NCBI RefSeq assembly: GCF_002737755.1
Contig: NZ_PEGH01000004.1
Coordinates: forward strand, 360,685-424,684
Direction: 5' to 3'
Length of the DNA stretch: 64,000 nt
DNA from: Caulobacter sp. BP25
GTDB lineage: Bacteria; Pseudomonadota; Alphaproteobacteria; Caulobacterales; Caulobacteraceae
Shown: piece by piece, positions 7,783 to 16,176 of the stretch
How the letters are laid out: every line of letters begins with the position of its first letter
Numbering within the stretch: position 1 is the first letter of the stretch
Position numbers and translations under genes: made by a program
Notes under the pieces: generated by a model
Seen by the model: the letters and a program-made list of their open reading frames with translations, nothing else
Database searches by the model: none
What the model was told of the DNA's origin: nothing

Positions 7783-8961
7783 ATGAGTGAGAACAGCCCG
7801 GCGCGGCTGCCTAATGTGCTGCTTGACGCGGTAACCTTTGGCTTTCGCTTCGACCTTACCCCCTTCAGCTCCGACGCCATGGATGCGTTCCGGGGAAACC
7901 TTGGTCATCTGCTTACCAAGGGAACGGACCGGCACCGTCTCGTTTTGGAAGTCCCCATCGGCCGCCTCGGAGAGCTCGGCTTCGCCAAAGTCGAGTTGGT
8001 GCCTGCGCTCTCAACGCCCGGCCGCTTTGGCAGCATGAGCAACGTCTCCTTCAATGGCATGCGTCTGCTGCGACGACACCTGCATGGTCAGGGCTTCACA
8101 AATCTGAGCCTGGACAATTCCGACAACTTCATCGGGCCGATCGTTCGCCCTGTGGAGCAGTTGCTCCACGCCCAGCTGGATTTGATGGCACTGGCACTCG
8201 CGACGGTGGCGCGCGCCCTAGATGAAGCCGTTCCGGCCGGCTGCGATACTGGCGCCGTCGAGACTTGGCTCAAATCTGCCGAGGCGTGCTTGGATCTCGA
8301 AGTCCAGGACGCAAAGGAAGCGGTTCGCCGGCTACAGCGCACCGGGCTCCCGGGCCGAACCCGCTACTGCGTGGACTGGTATCGGGCCTCAGCGACGGAC
8401 TCTGCTGGTGCCATCACCGTACGTTATTGGCGCCAGCAACACGGCCCGTGCTTCAAGGTCTACGCGAAAGACCACCAGCTTCTCCGAGTTGAGATCGACT
8501 GTGCCAACAGAGCGGCCTTCCGGGCATTAAAGTGCACTCAGAAGGACGGGCATGTGGACGGCACGACCGCGCGAAAGTTATTGCTTGAGTTTGCGGAGCT
8601 AGCCGAACCGCTCCTGAACGATTTGCGTACACATGTGCTGGAAGCGGCTGACGCTACCGCGTCCGTTGACGAGTTGCTGCTGGCGCTATCGCCTTTGCTC
8701 GACCTCCGCCGAGGGATCGGCGCGCCGACTGGACGGATCATCAAAGTCGATACGGCCAGCGCGGCCTCTGAGGCGATCGAGTCCTTGTTCACGTCGGGGG
8801 CTGTCGAAGCCACCGGCTGGCGCCATGGCCACGCCTTGCGCCGCATCCTTGATGAGCTGAGTAACCCCTCCGGCCCGTTGGTACACTCCAGCCGGCGCGC
8901 GATTTTCTGCCTCCGCCCCTCCTATGCTCGCGCTGCGGAATCGGTCGCGGAAATGACCTAG
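7783..8961 (+). CDS. Unknown element protein, possible replication initiator (392 aa)
   Basis: A soluble protein with a good AAAGAGAT box before ATG 7783. The clearest segment, FKVYAKDHQLLRVEID (about residues 225-240), resembles the YxK...LRxE strand of phage and plasmid replication-initiation proteins; flanking segments RYCVDWYR and ITVRYWRQQ could be earlier beta-strands of such a fold. I cannot see a clear HUH metal site, so the function is not established. Position directly behind the SF3 helicase supports a replication role. The alternative is an unrelated element-specific protein. Confidence 0.6.
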   Translation: MSENSPARLPNVLLDAVTFGFRFDLTPFSSDAMDAFRGNLGHLLTKGTDRHRLVLEVPIGRLGELGFAKVELVPALSTPGRFGSMSNVSFNGMRLLRRHLHGQGFTNLSLDNSDNFIGPIVRPVEQLLHAQLDLMALALATVARALDEAVPAGCDTGAVETWLKSAEACLDLEVQDAKEAVRRLQRTGLPGRTRYCVDWYRASATDSAGAITVRYWRQQHGPCFKVYAKDHQLLRVEIDCANRAAFRALKCTQKDGHVDGTTARKLLLEFAELAEPLLNDLRTHVLEAADATASVDELLLALSPLLDLRRGIGAPTGRIIKVDTASAASEAIESLFTSGAVEATGWRHGHALRRILDELSNPSGPLVHSSRRAIFCLRPSYARAAESVAEMT

Positions 8962-8967
8962 GAGATT

Positions 8968-8996
8968 GGGGCCGGCCACTACCGGCCGGCCCCTTT
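8968..8996 (+). terminator. Rho-independent terminator
   Basis: GGGGCCGGCC (8968-8977) pairs with GGCCGGCCCC (8984-8993), followed by TTT. It lies seven bases after the stop at 8961 and before the convergent lipoprotein gene ending at 9000, so it probably insulates both. Confidence 0.75.
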
Positions 8997-8999
8997 CTA

Positions 9000-9545
9000 T
9001 TAAGGTCGCGCCTTGATCATGAGCTTGTCGATGAACGCGACCTTGTCGTAGCCCTTCAGCTCAATGCCGTTCAGGACGATGCGCGTGGCGGCGATTTGCT
9101 TGGGTCCACACACGTCTGAAGCCACCGCGTCGCCGAAGTCTGCGAACTTCAGGTCGACGGTCATCTCCGTCCCTTTCACCCGATCCTGAATGACGTCGTG
9201 CGCAATGTACGTCCCGTCCCCGTCCCTTTCCCACGTGAGCCTGGCGTTCGGGTTGCCCTCCATGACACCGACGAACTCGCCGACCTGCATGAGACCGACG
9301 GACGAGTCCCGAAGGGAGCCATCCGTCATCTGGACGCGCATGCACTGCCCAAGGAATTCCTTAGAGGGCCCTCCGAAACCAGCAAACAGTCCCCCTCCCT
9401 GAGATACGCCAGCCTCAGCGGCGTTGCCGCCTCCGGTCGGCGCCGCGCCATCTCCACAGCCCGCCAGCGCGAACGCCGCGATGATCTGACATGCGACCAC
9501 GGCGGCGAGGCGCTGCGCTCGGCGTCCACTTTGCAAATTGAACAT
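9000..9545 (-). CDS. Putative lipoprotein (181 aa)
   Basis: Starts at ATG 9545 behind an AGGGGA box. The N terminus has two Arg, a hydrophobic stretch and a lipobox (ALAG followed by Cys at about residue 30), so it should be exported and lipid-anchored. A flexible Gly/Ala-rich linker follows. The rest contains TYIAHDVIQDRVKGTEMTV and ends with KLMIKARP; it looks beta-rich but belongs to no family I recognise. It lies divergent to the XRE/nuclease pair, with an 84-base shared control region. Longer frames to 9671 run through that region and are unlikely. Confidence 0.7.
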   Translation of the reverse strand: MFNLQSGRRAQRLAAVVACQIIAAFALAGCGDGAAPTGGGNAAEAGVSQGGGLFAGFGGPSKEFLGQCMRVQMTDGSLRDSSVGLMQVGEFVGVMEGNPNARLTWERDGDGTYIAHDVIQDRVKGTEMTVDLKFADFGDAVASDVCGPKQIAATRIVLNGIELKGYDKVAFIDKLMIKARP

Positions 9546-9629
9546 TTTGTCCCCTGAGAGTTTCAAGAATGGGGAAAATGACACGATTAGGGGGCAGCAC
9601 AATGTACTTTTGGCTGGCCCTTTCCCGGC

Positions 9630-9839
9630 ATGGATTTGGTGCAGCTCCTCGGCCAAAACGTGCGTGCCCACCGCAAGGCAAGGGGCATGTCGCAGGAGCA
9701 GCTTGCCCTCGACGCAGGCATGAAGCGCGCTTACCTGAGCGACTTGGAGCGTGGCACCAGGAACCCAAGCATCCGGGCGCTGGAGCGCTTGGCCAACGCC
9801 CTCGGCGTGCAGCCTGAGGACCTTGTACGCCGCAGCTAG
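9630..9839 (+). CDS. XRE-family transcriptional regulator (69 aa)
   Basis: A single Cro/C1-type HTH domain: LGQNVRAHRKARGMSQEQLA, then DAGMKRAYLSDLERGTRNPS, then LANALGVQPEDL. Its size and layout match controller (C) proteins of restriction-modification systems and antitoxin-type repressors. It lies 52 bases upstream of the PD-(D/E)XK nuclease gene on the same strand, so it probably times or represses that nuclease. No methyltransferase gene is seen nearby. Confidence 0.88.
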   Translation: MDLVQLLGQNVRAHRKARGMSQEQLALDAGMKRAYLSDLERGTRNPSIRALERLANALGVQPEDLVRRS

Positions 9840-9891
9840 ACCGTTCTAGCTTGCTCGACTGGAAGTTGGCCCCAAATCGGACTTGGAGACC

Positions 9892-11148
9892 ATGCCCTCT
9901 CCTCAAGAGGCCTTCGACGCCGTGGGCACTGGCCTTTCCGAACTTGAAGCGGAAATGCCCAAACTTGCCGCTCATCAGGCTGGCGCCAACCTCTACGGCT
10001 CGCCAAGGCTGAACCCGTTTGGCCTCCTGGTTCCCAATGAACTCGCGATGAGCCGCGTAATTGCCGACCTGCTGGACCCGCGTGGGAGCCATGGTCAGGG
10101 AGCACTGTTCCTCAATGCGCTATGCGGGCTGGCAGGCTTTCGCCCCGTGACCGCGCGTGACCATGTCAAAGTCACGCGAGAAGCCATGACCCTGCAAGGT
10201 CGCCGGATCGACATATTGATCGAGACCACGACAATGGTGCTGGGCATTGAGGTAAAGCTCGATGCCGGCCAGCAACCAAACCAACTCACCGACTATCTGG
10301 ATGAGATCCGCCTGCGCGCAGGTTCCCGAGACGTCGCCCTTGTGTTCATGTCCGATCAAGAGCCGGAGACGGCGAAGGGAGAGATCGTCCAGTTGCCGCT
10401 CGCGGGCGGAAAGGACGCCAATGACTCCTTCGCGAACCTGATCGCATCGACCGTGCCGGACATCCGCTCCGACCGCGCGCGGCGCTTCGTCGAAGACCTC
10501 ATCAGCTATCTTGAAATGGAGTTTGCCGCAGTGCCCCAGATCTCCGGCTTGGAGGCCTATGCCGAAGCTGTGGAAACCCGGTTCGCCCGTGGAGGCGAGC
10601 ACCGACAGGCCATCGCGGCGGTGCTCCTCACAGCCGACCACCTTTGGGATGTGGTTGTTGATCAGATTGGCGACTATCTGCTCTCGCAGGCGAAGTCGGT
10701 TGAGGGCGACTTCGAAACGGACCCGAACTACACGCTCAGCCAGTACGTCGATCTGGTGACCGACGCTTGGCCGATCAGTAGGCCATCCTGGCCCGAGAAC
10801 TGCTGGATCGCGATCGAGGCGCAGCGGTCTGGCGCACAAAAACTGATCGTCGGCGTCAAGGCGCCAGACGGCAACAACCGCAGCGTCAAGGCAGAGCACG
10901 CCAGCTCCGCGCGGAACCGGCTGGACGATCTGACCCAGGTCAAGGGCGGTGGGCGAACGTCGGCCTGGTGGCCCTGGTATCAGGCGATGAAGCCAGACCA
11001 ATGGCACTTCTCAGACATTGCACGCCTCATTCTTGAGGCTCCAGGTGGTGACGTGACGCGCCACCCAGACATTCAGCAGTTGGGTGCGCTAGTGAAGGAG
11101 TTGGCGCAGCTGGTGGATGAGCGACTTTCCTCCCCAACCTCCACCTGA
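9892..11148 (+). CDS. PD-(D/E)XK nuclease superfamily protein (PDDEXK_4-like)
   Basis: A probable DNA endonuclease of 418 residues. The N-terminal part carries NELAMSRVIADLLDPRGSHG, a hallmark of the PDDEXK_4 family. The catalytic core follows as Asp107 (RRIDILIE), Glu120-x-Lys122 (GIEVKLD) and the downstream Gln (QQPNQLTDY). The C-terminal half has no known domain and may give specificity. ATG 9892 follows GGAGAC; a TTG at 9883 is the alternative. The pairing with an XRE regulator inside an integrated element suggests host or phage defence. Without a modification enzyme, it may recognise modified or foreign DNA. Confidence 0.82.
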   Translation: MPSPQEAFDAVGTGLSELEAEMPKLAAHQAGANLYGSPRLNPFGLLVPNELAMSRVIADLLDPRGSHGQGALFLNALCGLAGFRPVTARDHVKVTREAMTLQGRRIDILIETTTMVLGIEVKLDAGQQPNQLTDYLDEIRLRAGSRDVALVFMSDQEPETAKGEIVQLPLAGGKDANDSFANLIASTVPDIRSDRARRFVEDLISYLEMEFAAVPQISGLEAYAEAVETRFARGGEHRQAIAAVLLTADHLWDVVVDQIGDYLLSQAKSVEGDFETDPNYTLSQYVDLVTDAWPISRPSWPENCWIAIEAQRSGAQKLIVGVKAPDGNNRSVKAEHASSARNRLDDLTQVKGGGRTSAWWPWYQAMKPDQWHFSDIARLILEAPGGDVTRHPDIQQLGALVKELAQLVDERLSSPTST

Positions 11149-11577
11149 GCACGCAAAACGGCTTGGTCGGACGCACTTAGATCGGAGGAGCAGCGACGAG
11201 CATCCTCTTCCCGCCAATTGCTCCCCAGCCTCCACGACGGTGTTTCTGCGCTTGGAGCAGCCCTGTAGTGGTCGCCTTGTTTCCCGGGAGGCCTGACGGC
11301 CAATCGGCAGGACACGCGGCACGATGCCGGCGCCGCCTCCCCTGCCTCCCCTTGCAACTTTGCACTTCAAAATGCGCCCGGCACGCAAAGCGCTTTGTTC
11401 GATCAACTGATCGCACAGTCCCGGGACTTCCCCTGCTATGCCCCCAGGGTGTTGTCGGCGTCCATCGGGCAACTGCGGGGGATCAGCGCGCGCCCGACGC
11501 GCTCCGCGTGGCCCAAAGGCTCGCTGCGCAAGAGATTGCGGCCGATTGCGGGCCTTTGTCGAAGTCTGACCCGAGGG
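11149..11577. other. Gene-free stretch before the attachment site
   Basis: These 429 bases hold no frame that I can support in either direction; the overlapping short frames have no ribosome binding site or recognisable protein features. It is the right-hand edge of the integrated element, between the nuclease gene and the tRNA fragment. Confidence 0.5.
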
Positions 11578-11622
11578 CTCTTAATCAGCGGGTCGTAGGT
11601 TCGAATCCTACTACACCCACCA
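11578..11622 (+). other. attR: att site: 3' half of a tRNA-Lys(CTT)-like gene
   Basis: The stretch begins in an anticodon loop (CT-CTT-AA), followed by TCAGC for the 3' anticodon stem. It then has a perfect T arm (GTAGG at 11595-11599 with CCTAC at 11607-11611 around TTCGAAT), the acceptor 3' strand TACACCC, discriminator A and encoded CCA (11620-11622). The sequence before 11578 cannot form the 5' anticodon stem, D arm or GGGTGTA acceptor strand, so this is not a full tRNA. It is the expected footprint of an integrase using a tRNA 3' end; backbone genes start to its right. Confidence 0.75.
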
Positions 11623-11744
11623 TTCCTTCTAAAATCAGTAGCTTAGACGGGGCCGCGCAAGCGGCCGAGAGCCGTTTAGCGAACCGGCGACGCTGACTTA
11701 ACGGGAGTCTGGACGCGGCCTCCGCGAGGCTGGAAGCTGACCCC

Positions 11745-12911
11745 ATGTCCACCCTCGCCGACCCCGAACTGATCGAAGCCCTGCGCCAAACGGTGCGGGC
11801 GCTCTGCCGCGATTTCCCACCGGTCTATTGGCGCGGCCTGGACCGCGAGAAGGCCTATCCGACCGAGTTCGTCGCGGCGATGACCAGGGCCGGTCTGTTG
11901 GGCGTACTCATCCCGGAAAACTACGGCGGCGGCGGTCTTGGCCTGACAGCGGCGGCGGCGATCTTGGAGGAGGTCCACACCAGTGGCGGCAACGCCGCAG
12001 CCCTGCACGCCCAGATGTACACCATGGGCACGGTGCTCAGGCATGGCTCGCAGGCCCAGAAGGAAAAGTGGTTGCCGCGCATCGCCGATGGGTCGATCCG
12101 GCTCCAGGCGTTTGGCGTCACCGAGCCCACGGCCGGCACCGACACCACCTCGATCTCGACCTTCGCCCGCCGCGAGGGCGAAACCTATGTGATCAACGGC
12201 CAGAAGGTCTGGACCAGCCGGGCCGAGCATTCGGACCTGATGGTCCTGCTGGCGCGCACCACGCCCAAGGACAAGGTCGCGCGCAAGGCCGACGGCCTGT
12301 CGGTGTTCCTGGTCGACATGCGCGCGGCCAAGGGGGCCGGCCTGACGATCAAGCCGATCGCCACCATGTTGAACCACGCCACGACCGAGGTGTTCTTCGA
12401 CAACCTCGTTATCCCCGCCGACAGCCTGATCGGCGAGGAAGGCAAGGGCTTCCGCTACATTCTGGACGGCATGAACGCCGAGCGGATCCTGATCGGGGCC
12501 GAGTGCCTGGGCGACGCCGCCTGGCTGATCGGCAAGGCCCGGGACTATGCCAACAGTCGCGTCGTCTTCGGCCGCCCGATCGGCCAGAACCAGGGCGTCC
12601 AGTTCCCGATCGCCAGGGCCTACGCCCAGACCCACGCCGCCCGCCTGACGATCTACGACGCCGCCGCGCGCTACGACGCCAGCCAGCCTTGTGGCGAACA
12701 GGCCAATATCGGCAAGATGCTGGCTTCCGAGGCTTCGTGGGCGGCCGCCGACATGTGCCTGCAGACCCACGGCGGCTTCGGCTTCGCCGAGGAGTACGAC
12801 ATCGAGCGCAAGTTCCGCGAGACGCGCCTCTATCAGGTGGCGCCGATCTCGACGAACCTGATCCTGGCCTATGTCGCCGAGCACGTGCTTGGCCTGCCCC
12901 GCTCCTACTGA
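11745..12911 (+). CDS. Acyl-CoA dehydrogenase family protein
   Basis: An FAD enzyme of 388 residues that would oxidise an acyl-CoA at C2-C3. The N-terminal helical domain (PENYGGGGLGLT), middle beta domain (GVTEPTAGTDTT) and C-terminal domain with the signature QTHGGFGFAEEYDIERKFRE are all present. At the position where MCAD-type enzymes carry the catalytic Glu (YEGT) this protein reads YQVAPIST, so the base must lie elsewhere or the reaction differs. The stop overlaps the ATG of the next gene, so the two are translationally coupled. First gene on the chromosome side of the attachment site. Confidence 0.9.
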   Translation: MSTLADPELIEALRQTVRALCRDFPPVYWRGLDREKAYPTEFVAAMTRAGLLGVLIPENYGGGGLGLTAAAAILEEVHTSGGNAAALHAQMYTMGTVLRHGSQAQKEKWLPRIADGSIRLQAFGVTEPTAGTDTTSISTFARREGETYVINGQKVWTSRAEHSDLMVLLARTTPKDKVARKADGLSVFLVDMRAAKGAGLTIKPIATMLNHATTEVFFDNLVIPADSLIGEEGKGFRYILDGMNAERILIGAECLGDAAWLIGKARDYANSRVVFGRPIGQNQGVQFPIARAYAQTHAARLTIYDAAARYDASQPCGEQANIGKMLASEASWAAADMCLQTHGGFGFAEEYDIERKFRETRLYQVAPISTNLILAYVAEHVLGLPRSY

Positions 12912-13711
12912 TGGGCGCGTACGCCGAGTGGATCGGTCGCCAGAGGCGGCGGACGGCGGTGCTGGAGGCCTCGGACCTGGCGCGGCTCGCGGCCGTCCTC
13001 GACCGCCCTATCTCGCCCAATGAGGTTCCGCCCGCCTGGCATTGGGCGTGCCTCGCAGAGCCGGTCAGGCGCTCTGACCTGGGACCCGACGGCCACCCCA
13101 GGCGCGGCCTTTTCCTTCCGCCGATCGAAGCGCCCCGGCGAATGTTCGCGGCGGCGGACATGCGCTTCTTCGAACCCTTGCTTGCCGGCGCCGAAACCGA
13201 ACTCACCGAAACGATCGCCAACATCGAGGAGAAGGCAGGCGCCAGCGGCCCCTTGGTCTTCGTGACCGTCGAGCGGACCTTCAGCCAGTCGGGAGCGGTC
13301 GACGTCGTCGAGCGCCAGACGATTGTCTACACGGCCGCCCTACCCGTTTCGCGATCGCCAGAGACCGATCCGCCCGCCAAGGCGGACTGGAGCCACGAGA
13401 CCGCTACCGACCCGGCGTTGCTGTTCTTCTTCTCCGCCGCGACCGCCAATGGCCACCGGATTCACTACGACCTGGATTATGCGACCCGCGTTGAGGGCTA
13501 TCCAGGCCTCGTGGCGCACGGCCCGCTGCTCGCCTTGCTCCTGCTTGAGGCTATGCCCAAACGGGCCCTGAGACGCTTCTCCTTCCGCGCCCTCAAACCG
13601 GCTTTCTGCGGAGAGACGATCACGGCGCGCGGGCGTCGCGATGGCGACGGCGCCGACCTCTGGGCCGAAAGCGGCGGCGCCGTGCTCATGAGGGCGAGGG
13701 CCGAAGCTTAG
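12911..13711 (+). CDS. MaoC/FAS1-like dehydratase (mesaconyl-C4-CoA hydratase type)
   Basis: A 266-residue two-hotdog protein. The N half begins MGAYAEWIGRQRRRTAVLEA and includes FFEPLLAGAETELTETI. The C half carries HYDLDYATRVEGYPGLVAHG, the MaoC-type hydratase segment with the catalytic Asp/His neighbourhood. This matches the FAS1-like dehydratase group that hydrates branched enoyl-CoA such as mesaconyl-C4-CoA. ATG 12911 overlaps the stop of the acyl-CoA dehydrogenase, so the pair probably performs consecutive oxidation and hydration of one acyl-CoA. Substrate not known. Confidence 0.8.
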   Translation: MGAYAEWIGRQRRRTAVLEASDLARLAAVLDRPISPNEVPPAWHWACLAEPVRRSDLGPDGHPRRGLFLPPIEAPRRMFAAADMRFFEPLLAGAETELTETIANIEEKAGASGPLVFVTVERTFSQSGAVDVVERQTIVYTAALPVSRSPETDPPAKADWSHETATDPALLFFFSAATANGHRIHYDLDYATRVEGYPGLVAHGPLLALLLLEAMPKRALRRFSFRALKPAFCGETITARGRRDGDGADLWAESGGAVLMRARAEA

Positions 13712-13758
13712 AGCCTGCTGATAGAAGCCCGCCCCCCCTGAACCGGGCTTAACGCATC

Positions 13759-16176
13759 CTAGTCTTGCTCCAGCGTCGACACGTCGAAGCCATGGTACAA
13801 GGACAGGAACCGGAACGGGTGACCCGGAACGTACTCGGTGAACATCACATTGTTGATGTCGCGCTGGGTGTCGAAGGTTCCCACTCGCACGTCCGGAACG
13901 TGCAGCGCCACATGGTGTCGCGCGAGGTTCAGAGCGATCTGGTCGATCCAGCGCGTGACGACGTCGCGAGACAGACGATCATCGAGGAAGGCCCGCGCCC
14001 AGCGAAGCATCACTGCGGTGGCCGGTGTCGGCCGCGCCAGCAGCAGGTTGGCGGTGATCCGAGAGCCCACCTGCATATTGTCTTCGTTTTCGTTGATGAC
14101 GAAGTCGGCGTCGCTCCAACGCTCCAGGAGGTCTTCCACGCCGCGCTGTAGCAGCAGGTCGATATCCGAAACGAAAACGGGTCGTTGCAAAATGTCCAGC
14201 AAGCCGCCCAGGCGTTGGAAGCGCACGGACTGATAGTGGGCGACGGGGATTTCCATCAGCCCCTTGGGCGGCGCTTCATAGCAGCGCGTCGTCACGGCCG
14301 CGCCGTCGAACCGATCGCCCATGAAGACCACTCTAGGATCCGCGACGCCAACGGTGGCGGCGGTCTGCGCGAGGCGATCCGCGCCGCCGATGACGTGGAT
14401 GACCACCAGGAACGGCACGTCGCTGTACTTGATCACCGACAAGGCCAGCAAGCGCGCGTAGAGCTCGACATAACGCGCGTCAGCGGCCGCAAAGAACACG
14501 ACCCGCGCACCCAGCTTGTCGGCATGCGCCTTGAGCTTCTTGGCGTTGAGGGTTTGGCCGTCACCGGTCAGGAACGTCTGGGGTCCGTCATCGGGCGCCA
14601 CGGGGGTCGGCGCGGACAGGTTCGCCCCGACAAGCGCCTCGAGCACCACATGGTAGTGCATCGACCAGCCCGCCCAATCGGGTCCGGGCGGGTCGACGTC
14701 CATCGCCTTGGCCTCCACCAGCAGCGCCTCGAACGCCGACAGGCGCTCGGGCGTCAGTGGCGCGCCGAGGAGCAGGCCAAGCGCGTCGTAGTAGTATTTT
14801 AGCCGCCCCAGCGGGTGCATGCCGGAATTCGGATCACGGGCATGGGCCAGGGCCGCCGCCAACTCGGCGTCGATATCGACCGTCGACACTCCGGAGCGTC
14901 CAGCCGCCTCCTTCGCGGGAACGCCATGCAGGAAGCGCGTGAGAAGGGCCAGCGCCCGGTCTTTAGCCGGCAGGGCGCCCTCCCCGGTCAGCAGCTCGAA
15001 ACGCAGCCCTCCGCGCCAACCGATCTGAAGCTCGAAACGCTCGGGCGCCTGGCTCCAGGCCGTCTCGGCCGGGAACTCCATATGCTCGATCAGCGGCATT
15101 TTGGGGGCCAGGACCAGCGCATCGTCAACATGGTCGGCGATCCATCGGTGATGAGCGTAGCCCCGGTGGGCGCCTTCAGGCCTCAGAAGCTCCAGATAGC
15201 GTGACGGCGTGCTGATCCAGCCCCGCTCGGCGAGTAGCGGCAGGTGCTCCAGAAGCGCGGATGGCCGCGCCAGGGTCTGCAGCACGTGCGGCGCGACGCA
15301 GTAGTCGAAGCGGCCGTGGCGCGCGACGTGCGCCAGGATCGCGCGATAGGTGGCCGGCTCGGACAGATCGCCGGAGAACTCACCGGCGCCGCCCAAGGTG
15401 GCGTCGCGCAGGTCCTCGGGCCACCCGGCCGGCCCCCCGCCGATCAGCAGAATCTTGAAGTCCGGGCTCTGAGCCTTGCGAGCGCGCAAGTGAGCGAACA
15501 ATCCATCCAGGTCGTTGAGAGCGGTCAGACGGCCAAACTGGCGCGGCCGCGCCGCACGGCGCTTGAACAGCAGGTCGATCTGCAGAAGGCCGCCGTCCTG
15601 AACGCCTTTCAGGCGATGGAATTCGGTGACGTCGACGGGTTCGAAACCCATCGACGCCAACTGGGCGAACACGGCCTCGGCCGGCGCTGCGCCGATGTTG
15701 TAATTGACCAGCGAAATCTCGATCAGGATGTAGTCCGCGTCGCGCAGCACGGTCTCACCGCCACGCAGCACATCCAGCTCGGAGCCCTGGGTGTCGATCT
15801 TGACGAAGTCAAAGCGCCGCCCCGCGAAAAGATCATCCAGCCGCGCTTTCGGCACCGTCCGCTTGATGGCCACCTCGTCGCGGAAGAAGTCCGTGTTCTC
15901 GCGATAGAGCGAAGTCCCCGTCGATTGCAGCCATTCCTTGGTCAGGAAAAGCTCGGCCTCCCCCGTCTGGTCCGAAGCCGCCGCCATGTGTCGCTCGAAC
16001 GGCAGCTTAGCCAGCGCCTCCTCGCAGAAGGGATTTGGCTCAACCAAGGTCGGGACGCAGTCGGGAAACGCCTGCAGGAAGCCGAGAGAAAAGGTCCCGA
16101 TATGGGCCCCGACGTCCAGCATCGTGCGCGGCGCGTAGCCATCTAGCTGCAGCGCTTCCAGCTGCGAGCGGTTCAC
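13759..16176 (-). CDS. Three-part FkbM methyltransferase / glycosyltransferase (805 aa)
   Basis: Residues 15-205 form an FkbM-type SAM methyltransferase: the SAM loop DVGAHIG (21-27), acidic residue in VEPNP, and KIDTQG (126-131). Residues 240-360 look like a second methyltransferase-like fold (FDYCVAPHVLQTLARPSALLEHL) with a weak SAM site (LLIGGGPAG). Residues 555-800 resemble a GT-A nucleotide-diphospho-sugar transferase, with a DxD-like SDIDLL (671-673) and a late WIDQIALNLA. It overlaps the upstream O-GlcNAc-transferase-like gene by four bases, so both act together. The likely role is extending and methylating glycans on the giant repeat protein encoded upstream; this is inferred from context. 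Confidence 0.8.
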   Translation of the reverse strand: MNRSQLEALQLDGYAPRTMLDVGAHIGTFSLGFLQAFPDCVPTLVEPNPFCEEALAKLPFERHMAAASDQTGEAELFLTKEWLQSTGTSLYRENTDFFRDEVAIKRTVPKARLDDLFAGRRFDFVKIDTQGSELDVLRGGETVLRDADYILIEISLVNYNIGAAPAEAVFAQLASMGFEPVDVTEFHRLKGVQDGGLLQIDLLFKRRAARPRQFGRLTALNDLDGLFAHLRARKAQSPDFKILLIGGGPAGWPEDLRDATLGGAGEFSGDLSEPATYRAILAHVARHGRFDYCVAPHVLQTLARPSALLEHLPLLAERGWISTPSRYLELLRPEGAHRGYAHHRWIADHVDDALVLAPKMPLIEHMEFPAETAWSQAPERFELQIGWRGGLRFELLTGEGALPAKDRALALLTRFLHGVPAKEAAGRSGVSTVDIDAELAAALAHARDPNSGMHPLGRLKYYYDALGLLLGAPLTPERLSAFEALLVEAKAMDVDPPGPDWAGWSMHYHVVLEALVGANLSAPTPVAPDDGPQTFLTGDGQTLNAKKLKAHADKLGARVVFFAAADARYVELYARLLALSVIKYSDVPFLVVIHVIGGADRLAQTAATVGVADPRVVFMGDRFDGAAVTTRCYEAPPKGLMEIPVAHYQSVRFQRLGGLLDILQRPVFVSDIDLLLQRGVEDLLERWSDADFVINENEDNMQVGSRITANLLLARPTPATAVMLRWARAFLDDRLSRDVVTRWIDQIALNLARHHVALHVPDVRVGTFDTQRDINNVMFTEYVPGHPFRFLSLYHGFDVSTLEQD

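Noticed and set aside
11828..12910. Long plus-strand frame upstream of the MaoC-like gene
   Set aside because: It overlaps the acyl-CoA dehydrogenase in another frame and is Arg/Pro-rich out-of-frame sequence; the real gene starts at ATG 12911.
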